This document shows, one piece after another, positions 1-4,320 of a stretch of DNA of 5,740 bases. Both the position numbers and the translations under genes were made by a program. This stretch comes from JAJPXI01 sp045595705 (GTDB taxonomy: Bacteria > Bacillota > Clostridia > Oscillospirales > Oscillospiraceae), in assembly GCA_045595705.1 (NCBI GenBank), contig JAZOBA010000118.1, forward strand, positions 1-5,740. The letters run 5' to 3'. The notes beneath the pieces were generated by a model. The model saw only the letters and a list, made by a program, of their open reading frames with translations, was not told the origin of the DNA and searched no databases. How positions within the stretch are numbered: position 1 is the first letter of the stretch; every line of letters begins with the position of its first letter.

Positions 1-117
1 GGAGATCCTGGACTGATCTTAAGCTATTTAAAAATCTCTCTTTGTGTCATTCCTTCTGCTATCATTGTTTGTATTGTTGGCAGCAGTGCTTTTATATGTG
101 TAATTTCGTTTGGACAT
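1..117 (-). pseudogene. Decayed N-terminal fragment of an IS transposase OrfA-like HTH protein
   Basis: Read on the minus strand, an ATG at 117-115 follows an AGGGGG ribosome site and gives MSKRNYT. The reading then continues one frame over as HIKALLPTIQTMIAEGMTQR and EIFK, then a TAG stop at 26-24, then LKISPGS up to the window edge. Restoring one CA dinucleotide in the short CA run near 96-101 would join the two frames, so a two-base slip plus an amber mutation explain the decay. The segment 'EGMTQREIFK-x-LKISPGS' looks like the helix-turn-helix that opens the small OrfA protein of IS3-type elements ('...GKTQREIAEYLG...'); that family assignment is from memory of the pattern. The element continues beyond base 1. 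The plus strand also has an open frame here (1-132), which I read as a shadow. I am fairly sure this is a mobile-element remnant and less sure of the exact IS family. Confidence 0.62.
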
Positions 118-123
118 AACGAT

Positions 124-159
124 ACCCCCTAATGTAGTTGTTATCCTACATTAGGGGGT
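124..159. terminator. 14-bp hairpin: plus-strand terminator and ribosome-site-masking stem of the IS remnant
   Basis: Bases 124-137 and 146-159 are perfectly complementary (core CCCCCTAATGTAG / CTACATTAGGGGG) around an 8-base loop. On the plus strand a GTTTTGTTT tract follows, so it can stop transcription coming from base 1 toward the YbjN-like gene. On the minus strand the 3' arm contains the AGGGGG Shine-Dalgarno of the IS remnant's ATG at 117-115. A transcript entering from outside would therefore bury that ribosome site. Confidence 0.7.
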
Positions 160-269
160 GTTTTGTTTATTGCCCGAATTTACTGGTTGGGTTCATACGC
201 TGGCCGTTGTGTTTTTGTAATATTGTGTAATATAAAAATGATGCAAACGAAAAACATTATATAGATGCG

Positions 270-297
270 TTGATTTTTAATTGAATTATAGTATAAT
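270..297 (+). promoter_or_regulatory. Sigma-A-type promoter for the YbjN-like gene
   Basis: A -35 box TTGATT (270-275) and a perfect -10 box TATAAT (292-297) are separated by 16 bp in an AT-rich stretch. Transcription would start near 304, leaving a leader of about 60 bases before the ATG at 365. The longer frame from 281 would run through the -10 box, which argues against a start upstream. Confidence 0.65.
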
Positions 298-364
298 ATA
301 CACATTAGATATGTCAAATATCTATTTTTTGAATGCTTATCATAATGAAAGGGAGAGAAGAACA

Positions 365-784
365 ATGTATAAAGCTACCAGAAATATTTATCAAGAATTG
401 CAGAAAGATTCTGCATTAAAGGTTTTCATTGAAGAGGATGGAAATGCCGGTATTGTATGGTTGCAGTTTGGCATTAAAAACGGTGGTTCTTACAGAATTC
501 GCTTTATCAGTAAAGATGACGATAATGCCGTTGCTGTTCGTGTTTTCGGTCTTTTAAAAATTGATGACTCCCACACAAATAAACTTCTGCCTATACTCAA
601 CCAACTCAATTGTAAGTATCGTTATGTTAAGTTTGTCTTAGACCAAGAAGGCGATATTAACGTGGAATATGATTACTTATTGTGTTGCCCAAACCCTGCT
701 GCTAGCGCTAAAGAAATTGTTATTCGAATTGTGCAAATTATTAATGAATCTTATCCTGAGCTAATGCGGGCAATGTGGGGATAA
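365..784 (+). CDS. YbjN-domain-like protein, 139 residues
   Basis: The protein is small, soluble and mixed alpha/beta. It has an N-terminal helix (about residues 5-13), several beta strands with alternating hydrophobic residues, and the stretch LNQLNCKYRYVKFVLDQEG (about 78-96) followed by an acidic strand. This resembles the YbjN superfamily, whose members adopt a fold like type III secretion chaperones and have no settled biochemical role. No signal peptide, membrane segment or catalytic motif is visible. The ATG at 365 is chosen because GAAAGGGAG lies 9 bases upstream; a longer frame opening at TTG 281 overlaps the promoter. Base composition and codon use are clearly AT-rich compared with every gene to its right, so the gene probably arrived with the surrounding AT-rich patch. 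It ends about 40 bp before the cut rubrerythrin remnant, and no terminator follows, so transcripts may run on into the BFD gene. The family call is tentative. Confidence 0.72.
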   Translation: MYKATRNIYQELQKDSALKVFIEEDGNAGIVWLQFGIKNGGSYRIRFISKDDDNAVAVRVFGLLKIDDSHTNKLLPILNQLNCKYRYVKFVLDQEGDINVEYDYLLCCPNPAASAKEIVIRIVQIINESYPELMRAMWG

Positions 785-822
785 AGTTTAGTTATAGTAG
801 GTCTGCTACCTGTGCAAATAAG

Positions 823-921
823 AATGGTCTGGATGCCATCCACGACACCGTCCACGAGATGGCCCGGGACGAAGCAAGACACGGCAAGGCCCTGAAGGGC
901 TTGCTGGAGCGATATTTTTAA
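823..921 (+). pseudogene. 3' remnant of a rubrerythrin gene (last 32 codons)
   Basis: The frame reads NGLDAIHDTVHEMARDEARH and then GKALKGLLERYF before TAA at 919-921. This matches the C-terminal helix of the ferritin-like diiron domain in clostridial rubrerythrins, including the E-x-x-R-D-E-A-R-H segment that supplies diiron ligands. Nothing resembling the rest of the domain or the rubredoxin part precedes it: upstream of about 820 the same frame reads low-complexity, AT-rich sequence (KFSYSRSATC). No start codon with a ribosome site is present; the only in-frame ATG (M at 871-873) lacks one. The intact enzyme reduces hydrogen peroxide in anaerobes. The remnant is GC-rich like the genes to its right, so it marks the right edge of the AT-rich insertion or deletion. 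It cannot encode a working enzyme. Confidence 0.75.
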
Positions 922-945
922 TTACAAAACAGGAGGAATATCATC

Positions 946-1119
946 ATGGATCTGAACGAAACTGTATGCTTTTGCGGCGGCGTGACCGTCGGTGACATCA
1001 AGGCCGCTGTCGAGGCAGGCAACACCACTTTGGAGGCCGTTCAGGCCGCCACCGGCGCCAGCACCCACTGCGGCGGCTGCATGAGCCGTGTGGAAGAACT
1101 CATCGAGCAGTTCAAGTAA
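946..1119 (+). CDS. BFD-like [2Fe-2S]-binding protein, 57 residues
   Basis: The whole protein is one BFD-like domain (bacterioferritin-associated ferredoxin family). The four cluster-ligand cysteines are all present: C8 and C10 in 'VCFCGGVT' and C42 and C45 in 'HCGGCMSRVEEL', giving C-x-C-x31-C-x2-C. Two short helices lie between them. The family binds a [2Fe-2S] cluster and usually serves as a small electron-transfer or iron-release partner, either alone or as a domain of larger redox enzymes. An AGGAGG at 931-936 lies 9 bases before the ATG. The gene starts 24 bases after the rubrerythrin remnant's stop, so it was probably the second gene of a rubrerythrin operon that has lost its first gene and promoter. 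It may now depend on readthrough from the YbjN-like gene. A specific electron partner cannot be named from sequence. Confidence 0.88.
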   Translation: MDLNETVCFCGGVTVGDIKAAVEAGNTTLEAVQAATGASTHCGGCMSRVEELIEQFK

Positions 1120-1132
1120 ACCGAACAAACAC

Positions 1133-1163
1133 AAAGCAGGAGCGGATTTTCCGCTCCTGCTTT
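1133..1163 (+). terminator. Terminator hairpin after the BFD gene
   Basis: AAAGCAGGAGCGG (1133-1145) pairs perfectly with CCGCTCCTGCTTT (1151-1163) around a 5-base loop, 14 bases after the stop codon. The T run is short and lies within the 3' arm, so termination may be partial. A second hairpin follows at once. Confidence 0.7.
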
Positions 1164-1164
1164 C

Positions 1165-1383
1165 AGCCTGTCAAAAAAGTCCTTCGGTCTTTTTGACAGG
1201 CTTCAAAATGCCGTTACTTTCCTGCCGCGTTGCGGCACAAAAGTCCTCGCGCTGCGAGTCGCTGCGCCTTGCACGGCAAGGCTTGCGAGGCATTCGATCT
1301 CACTCGAGGCGGGCTGCCGCCCCCTCGAGCACCCCCGCACGCACTGTCCCCTGCGCGTTTGATTCAGGGTTCTTTGACACACT
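1165..1383. repeat. Hairpin-rich intergenic block with imperfect inverted ends (MITE-like candidate)
   Basis: This 219-bp non-coding block is packed with stem-loops: 1165-1177 with 1190-1202 (AGCCTGTCAAAAA, 13 bp); 1223-1228 with 1232-1237; 1246-1250 with 1254-1258; 1266-1272 with 1276-1282; and 1303-1309 with 1323-1329, the last enclosing GGGC/GCCC. Its two ends form an imperfect inverted repeat: 1165-1181 reads AGCCTGTCAAAAAAGTC and the reverse complement of 1367-1383 reads AGTGTGTCAAAGAACCC. The open frames that cross it have no ribosome site and a composition dictated by the stems, so I do not call a gene. It may be a dispersed palindromic repeat or a small non-autonomous element; copy number cannot be judged here. 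Confidence 0.5.
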
Positions 1384-1384
1384 C

Positions 1385-1417
1385 AAAACGGGACGCGGAA
1401 ATTCCGCGTCCCGTTTT
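1385..1417. terminator. Bidirectional terminator between convergent operons
   Basis: AAAACGGGACGCGG (1385-1398) pairs perfectly with CCGCGTCCCGTTTT (1404-1417) around AAATT. The stem has T4 at its 3' end on both strands. It lies 13 bases past the stop of the minus-strand Cys-rich protein and faces the plus-strand BFD unit, so it can end transcription from both sides. Confidence 0.8.
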
Positions 1418-1430
1418 AATACCGATGTAA

Positions 1431-1601
1431 TTATTTGGTTTCCTCGCCGCAGCTGCATCCACAGCCGCAGCCGAAACCGGGGCAGCTGCCACCATCGGGA
1501 CAGCCGATGCACTTTTTGCCGCTCTTTTTTGCCTTATAGATATAGCGGCCAGCCAACGCAACAATCACAACGACAATTGCAGCAGCAATGACACTTTCCA
1601 T
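1431..1601 (-). CDS. FeoB-associated Cys-rich membrane protein, 56 residues
   Basis: One N-terminal membrane segment (about residues 3-17, VIAAAIVVVIVALAG) is followed by a basic stretch (R19 to K30, predicted cytoplasmic) and a tail with seven cysteines: C31, C34, C40, C45, C47, C49, C51. The tail ends in GCGCGCSCGEETK. This layout fits the small FeoB-associated Cys-rich membrane protein family (Pfam PF12669) found next to feoB in many Firmicutes. Its role is unproven; delivering or receiving iron at FeoB is a reasonable guess, and the cysteines could bind metal. The ATG at 1601-1599 is chosen because AAGGAG lies 8 bases upstream. It starts 35 bases after the feoB stop with no terminator between, so the two should share a transcript. 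Confidence 0.88.
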   Translation of the reverse strand: MESVIAAAIVVVIVALAGRYIYKAKKSGKKCIGCPDGGSCPGFGCGCGCSCGEETK

Positions 1602-1636
1602 AACGACAGCTCCTTTTCCATACGATTTGCGGAAGA

Positions 1637-3640
1637 TTACTTGCTCAGGGCATATTCCTTCTGCAGTTCCTTGTTAGTCTTACGGATCATGGCAACGATG
1701 ATAGCGGCAAAAACGATCACTGCAATCAGGCCGCCCACAAAGCCGCCGCCCAAGGTTCCGGTGGTGATCAGAGTGCCGATCTGATAGACCAGGAAGCCCA
1801 CGGTAAAGCCGGTACCCAGCTGCAGACCGATGCCGCCCCAGAGCCACTTGGAGCTCTTCATTTCGGAGTTCATGGCGCCGATGGCAGCGAAGCAGGGAGG
1901 TGTGAACAGGTTGAACATCAGGTATGCCAGAGCAGCCACCTTGGTGATAGCGAAAGCAGTAGCGATCTCGCTGCCGGTACCTTCCAGCATGGCCAGCTCA
2001 TCCAGATTGAACAGGCCGGAGATGCCAAAGCAGACGGCCAGCGTACCCACCACGTTTTCCTTGGCGATGAAGCCGGTCACGGCAGCGGCAGCCAGCTGCC
2101 AGGACAGGACGCCCACCACGGGAACAATTAAGTATGCAATCGGGGAAGCGATGGTGGCCAGAATGGAGGTGTGCTCCATACCCTCTGCCACCAGCTGCAG
2201 CTTCCAGTTGAAGGACTGCATGATCTGAACCACGGTGTTGCAGACCAGAATAATAGTGCCGGCCTTGACAATGTAGGACCAGCCGCGGGAGCACATGGAC
2301 AGGAACGCACGCTTGATGCTGGGGCCCTTGTATTCGGGCAATTCAATGATGAAGAAGGACTTGCGGGCCTTGTGGCCGGCAATCTTGTTGACCAGCAGAG
2401 CACCCAGGAAGATCAGGACGATGCCGCAGACATACATCAGCCAGCTGACCCAGCCGGCGTTGTCAAAGAAAACACCGCCGAACAGAGCAATGACAGGGAT
2501 CTTAGCGCCGCAGGGCATAAAGGGAGTCAGCATGGCGGTGGCGCGGCGCTCACGCTCGTTGCGGATGGTACGGGAGGCCATAACACCGGGGATGGCGCAG
2601 CCAATGCCGATAACGAAGGGGATGACCGACTTGCCGGACAGGCCAACCTTCTTGAAGATGGGATCCAGAACGACAGAGACACGGGCCATGTAGCCGCAGT
2701 CCTCCAGCAGGGCGATCAGGAAGTACATGACCATGACCAGAGGCAGGAAGCCCACAACGGCACCTACGCCGCCGATAATACCGTCGGCCAGCAGAGCCGT
2801 CACGAAGGGATGGGCATTCTCCAGCAGGCCGGCAACCCAGCCCTGGAAGGCTTCGATCCAGCCAACCAGCAGATCGGCGATCCACGGACCAACCCAAGCC
2901 TGGGAAATCTGGAACACCAGGAACATAACAACAGCAAAAATCAGGATACCGGCGATGGGGTTGGTCAGAACAGCGTCGATCTTGTCGTTGATGTTTTTAT
3001 CCTTGGTCAGAACCCTGCGCTCTTCAACCTGAGCGACCACCTTGTTGACGAATTCAAAACGCTTGCGGTCAGCCTCCACAACGGCAGCCTTGCTGGTCAG
3101 ATCCACATCACCCTGAGAGTAGGGAGCCTTCTGGCCCTTGCCCTGCAGGGAAACAGCGGTGCTGATCACTTCAGCCAGACCGTTGTTGCTGTTCAAAGTG
3201 GAAACGGTCTCCACCACGGGGCAGCCCAGCTTGGCACTCAAAGCCGCAGCATCGATCTTGGTCTGCTTCTTAACGTTGACATCGCTCTTGTTCAGAGCCA
3301 CCACCACGGGAATGCCCAACTCCAGCAGCTGAGTGGTGAAGAACAGGCTGCGGCTGAGATTGGTGGCGTCCACGATGTTGACGATAACATCGGGGTGCTC
3401 TCCCTTGACGTAGCCGCTGGTGATGCTCTCTTCGGAAGTGAAGGGAGACATGGAGTAGGCGCCGGGCAGGTCCACGGCGATCAGAGCGTCCACGCTGCCG
3501 CAGTACACCTTCTTGATGGGGCTCTCCTTCTTGTCAACGGTAACACCGGCCCAGTTACCAACCCGCTCATTGCGGCCGGTCAGAGCATTGTACATAGTGG
3601 TCTTACCGCTATTGGGGTTGCCGATCAATGCAATTCTCAC
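1637..3640 (-). CDS. feoB: Ferrous iron transport protein B, 667 residues
   Basis: FeoB carries Fe2+ across the cytoplasmic membrane and couples an N-terminal GTPase domain to a membrane domain. G-motifs are clear: G1 GNPNSGKT (7-14), G2 T34 in GVTV, G3 DLPG (57-60) and G4 NKSD (117-120). A helical linker (about 160-222) leads to the membrane domain, which has many hydrophobic segments from about 228 to 651. It holds two half-repeats with the Gate signatures GIGCAIPGVMASRTIRNERE (345-364) and FMPCGAK (374-380), plus GFIAKENVVGTL (523-534) and TPPCFAA (580-586). The C-terminus is short and lysine-rich. The length fits the family. I choose the GTG at 3640-3638 because AAAGGAGAG lies 8 bases upstream and the GTPase motif then starts at residue 2. 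The longer frame (GTG at 3700) would read through an operator and a poor leader. Separate operators and promoter upstream suggest iron-responsive control apart from feoA. Confidence 0.96.
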   Translation of the reverse strand: MRIALIGNPNSGKTTMYNALTGRNERVGNWAGVTVDKKESPIKKVYCGSVDALIAVDLPGAYSMSPFTSEESITSGYVKGEHPDVIVNIVDATNLSRSLFFTTQLLELGIPVVVALNKSDVNVKKQTKIDAAALSAKLGCPVVETVSTLNSNNGLAEVISTAVSLQGKGQKAPYSQGDVDLTSKAAVVEADRKRFEFVNKVVAQVEERRVLTKDKNINDKIDAVLTNPIAGILIFAVVMFLVFQISQAWVGPWIADLLVGWIEAFQGWVAGLLENAHPFVTALLADGIIGGVGAVVGFLPLVMVMYFLIALLEDCGYMARVSVVLDPIFKKVGLSGKSVIPFVIGIGCAIPGVMASRTIRNERERRATAMLTPFMPCGAKIPVIALFGGVFFDNAGWVSWLMYVCGIVLIFLGALLVNKIAGHKARKSFFIIELPEYKGPSIKRAFLSMCSRGWSYIVKAGTIILVCNTVVQIMQSFNWKLQLVAEGMEHTSILATIASPIAYLIVPVVGVLSWQLAAAAVTGFIAKENVVGTLAVCFGISGLFNLDELAMLEGTGSEIATAFAITKVAALAYLMFNLFTPPCFAAIGAMNSEMKSSKWLWGGIGLQLGTGFTVGFLVYQIGTLITTGTLGGGFVGGLIAVIVFAAIIVAMIRKTNKELQKEYALSK

Positions 3641-3688
3641 AACAGATTCTCTCCTTTTCAAACCGAACCGGATCTGCACCGCAGCTCG

Positions 3689-3704
3689 GTTAGTTATCAC
3701 TAAC
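3689..3704. promoter_or_regulatory. Operator-like palindrome 1, feoB promoter
   Basis: GTTAG-TTATCA-CTAAC. It sits directly downstream of the proposed feoB -10 box (ATTCTA on the plus strand, 3706-3711), so a bound protein would cover the start of transcription. The same palindrome recurs 41 bp away and again before feoA. The half-site resembles those of the DtxR/IdeR/MntR metalloregulators, but the spacing is not the classical one, so the family is inferred. Confidence 0.68.
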
Positions 3705-3705
3705 T

Positions 3706-3734
3706 ATTCTATTAAAAACTTCGGCCGAAGTTAG
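3706..3734 (-). promoter_or_regulatory. feoB: Probable feoB promoter
   Basis: On the minus strand a TAGAAT -10 box (3711-3706) is preceded, at a 17-bp spacer, by a weak -35 (CTAACT, 3734-3729) that overlaps operator 2. The predicted start falls near 3699, inside operator 1. The weak -35 lowers confidence, but no better promoter lies between the feoA terminator and the feoB start. Confidence 0.45.
3717..3732. repeat. Perfect 16-bp palindrome between the two feoB operators
   Basis: AACTTCGGCCGAAGTT is its own reverse complement. On the minus strand it is followed by TTTAATAG, so a 6-bp stem with a GGCC loop could act as a weak second terminator for feoA readthrough. It lies within the spacer of the proposed feoB promoter, so a DNA-level role is also possible. 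Confidence 0.5.
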
Positions 3735-3745
3735 TTTTCACTAAC
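3730..3745. promoter_or_regulatory. Operator-like palindrome 2, feoB promoter
   Basis: GTTAG-TTTTCA-CTAAC differs from palindrome 1 at a single position (A to T in the spacer). It covers the proposed -35 region of feoB, so the pair would bracket the promoter. Confidence 0.68.
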
Positions 3746-3753
3746 CCAGCCTC

Positions 3754-3788
3754 AAAAAACAACAGCCAAACGGAAAGCCCGCTGGCTG
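3754..3788 (-). terminator. Intrinsic terminator after feoA
   Basis: On the minus strand CAGCCAGCGG (3788-3779) pairs with CCG-TTTGGCTG (3773-3763), allowing one bulged T and one G-T pair, around a 5-base loop. TTGTTTTTT follows (3762-3754). It starts only 4 bases after the feoA stop codon, so feoA and feoB are largely separate transcription units. Confidence 0.72.
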
Positions 3789-3792
3789 GAGT

Positions 3793-4005
3793 TCAAACCA
3801 GAATGGCTTCGGCCAACTGCTTGTCGAAGGTATAGCGGGCATCTTTGATGGACACGACACAGCTGTTCTTCTTACGGGAGACCACCGTGATGGGTTCACC
3901 CACATAACAACCCAGAGAAAACAGGAATGCGTCCATCTCCTCATCGTCGGTCAGAATGGAACGGATAATGTATTCAGTTCCTTCCTGCGCTTCGAACAGA
4001 GTCAT
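3793..4005 (-). CDS. feoA: Ferrous iron transport protein A, 70 residues
   Basis: This is a single small FeoA domain with the SH3-like beta-barrel pattern: an N-terminal region giving 'EYIIRSIL' (11-18), a helix DDEEMDAFLFSLG (20-32), the turn CYVGEPITVVSRKKN (33-47), then SCVVSIKDARYTFDKQLAEA to the end. The 'LFSLG..VGEPITVV' pattern matches the FeoA hallmark (normally 'L..LG...G..v.v'). FeoA is a cytoplasmic protein needed for FeoB-driven Fe2+ uptake and thought to act on FeoB. The ATG at 4005-4003 has AAGGGAG 8 bases upstream. The feoB start lies 152 bp downstream, past a terminator, which is a looser arrangement than the usual tight feoAB operon. A consensus promoter with an operator at its start site lies upstream. 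Confidence 0.92.
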   Translation of the reverse strand: MTLFEAQEGTEYIIRSILTDDEEMDAFLFSLGCYVGEPITVVSRKKNSCVVSIKDARYTFDKQLAEAILV

Positions 4006-4030
4006 TGCCGCGTCTCCCTTCCAAATCTCG

Positions 4031-4046
4031 GTTAGTCTCGCCTAAC
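4031..4046. promoter_or_regulatory. Operator-like palindrome 3, feoA promoter
   Basis: GTTAG-TCTCGC-CTAAC, extended by one pair to GGTTAG...CTAACC. It begins 7 bases downstream of the feoA -10 box and covers the predicted start of transcription, just as palindrome 1 does at feoB. This suits repression by a metal-loaded regulator. Confidence 0.72.
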
Positions 4047-4053
4047 CACAGGT

Positions 4054-4082
4054 AATATACCACCTCTGAGAAAATTTGTCAA
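4054..4082 (-). promoter_or_regulatory. feoA: feoA promoter
   Basis: On the minus strand there is a perfect -35 TTGACA (4082-4077), a 17-bp spacer and a -10 TATATT (4059-4054). The predicted start near 4047 abuts the operator at 4031-4046. Confidence 0.82.
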
Positions 4083-4083
4083 C

Positions 4084-4112
4084 ACTCTTTGGAAAATCCA
4101 AGGAGTTTTTTT
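4084..4112 (+). terminator. Plus-strand intrinsic terminator facing the tRNA gene
   Basis: ACTCTTTGGA (4084-4093) pairs with TCCAAGGAGT (4097-4106), with one G-T pair, around AAA. Six T's follow (4107-4112). It points away from feoA and would stop plus-strand (antisense) transcripts before the tRNA. The arms lie just upstream of the feoA -35 box. No plus-strand gene precedes it, so its purpose is unclear. Confidence 0.5.
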
Positions 4113-4116
4113 CAAC

Positions 4117-4157
4117 AAAAAACGCCGTCACGGACAAAGAGTTGTCCGTGACGGCGT
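4117..4157 (-). terminator. Strong intrinsic terminator of the tRNA-Thr gene
   Basis: A perfect 16-bp stem (4142-4157 with 4122-4137, core CGCCGTCACGGACAA) has a 4-base loop, with a run of T's after it on the minus strand (4121-4117 plus the stem end). The first stem base, 4157, is also the last A of the tRNA's encoded CCA. Confidence 0.88.
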
Positions 4158-4232
4158 GGAGCTGGTGACGTGACTTGAACACGCGACCTGCTGATTACGA
4201 ATCAGCTGCTCTACCGGCTGAGCTACACCAGC
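4157..4232 (-). tRNA. tRNA-Thr (anticodon CGT)
   Basis: The minus strand folds as a full 76-base cloverleaf. The acceptor arm is GCTGGTG (4232-4226) with CACCAGC (4167-4161). The D arm contains AGCTCAGCCGGTAGAGC. The anticodon stem is CTGAT/ATCAG with loop TTCGTAA, so the anticodon is CGT (4199-4197), reading threonine codon ACG. The T arm has GTTCAAGTC. The discriminator T is followed by an encoded CCA (4159-4157). This is the minor Thr isoacceptor in most bacteria. It is a single transcription unit with its own promoter and terminator. Confidence 0.96.
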
Positions 4233-4242
4233 ATGTTGTTAG

Positions 4243-4271
4243 ATTATACCCTCTTTTCCCCTTCGCGTCAA
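4243..4271 (-). promoter_or_regulatory. tRNA-Thr promoter
   Basis: On the minus strand a -35 TTGACG (4271-4266) and a perfect -10 TATAAT (4248-4243) are separated by 17 bp, 10 bases before the mature tRNA end. Confidence 0.85.
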
Positions 4272-4295
4272 GTCCAAAAGCATATCACAATCCCT

Positions 4296-4320
4296 AGTGG
4301 TCTACAAATGGTATACCACT
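4296..4320. promoter_or_regulatory. Operator-like inverted repeat AGTGGTCTAC-N5-GTATACCACT
   Basis: The two 10-base arms are complementary at 9 of 10 positions around AAATG. The GTGGT...ACCAC arms recall GntR-type operators (TGGTNTANACCA-like), a loose resemblance only. It lies 25 bp upstream of the tRNA -35 box, and no other gene starts nearby. Confidence 0.42.

Noticed and set aside
1..132. Partial plus-strand membrane-like reading frame ending at TAA 130-132
   Set aside because: Its stop lies in the terminator stem and the minus strand shows a clear helix-turn-helix remnant, so the hydrophobic reading is probably a shadow.
180..365. 61-codon minus-strand frame upstream of the YbjN-like gene
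   Set aside because: Overlaps the promoter and ribosome site of the YbjN-like gene, has no start signal and a low-complexity aromatic composition.
1133..1417. CRISPR array suggested by the series of short palindromes
   Set aside because: The stems differ from one another in sequence and length and there are no regular repeat-spacer units.
1088..1591. 167-codon plus-strand open frame through the hairpin block
   Set aside because: It starts inside the BFD gene in another frame and runs through terminators and stem-loops; no ribosome site and Arg/Ser-rich translation.
3641..3700. N-terminal extension of feoB by 20 codons
   Set aside because: The extra codons read through operator 1 and the proposed transcription start; the GTG at 3640 has a good ribosome site and puts the GTPase motif at the usual position.
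2171..3703. 510-codon open frame on the plus strand across feoB
   Set aside because: It is antisense to a certain feoB gene, starts without a ribosome site and has a composition set by feoB codons; a typical shadow frame.
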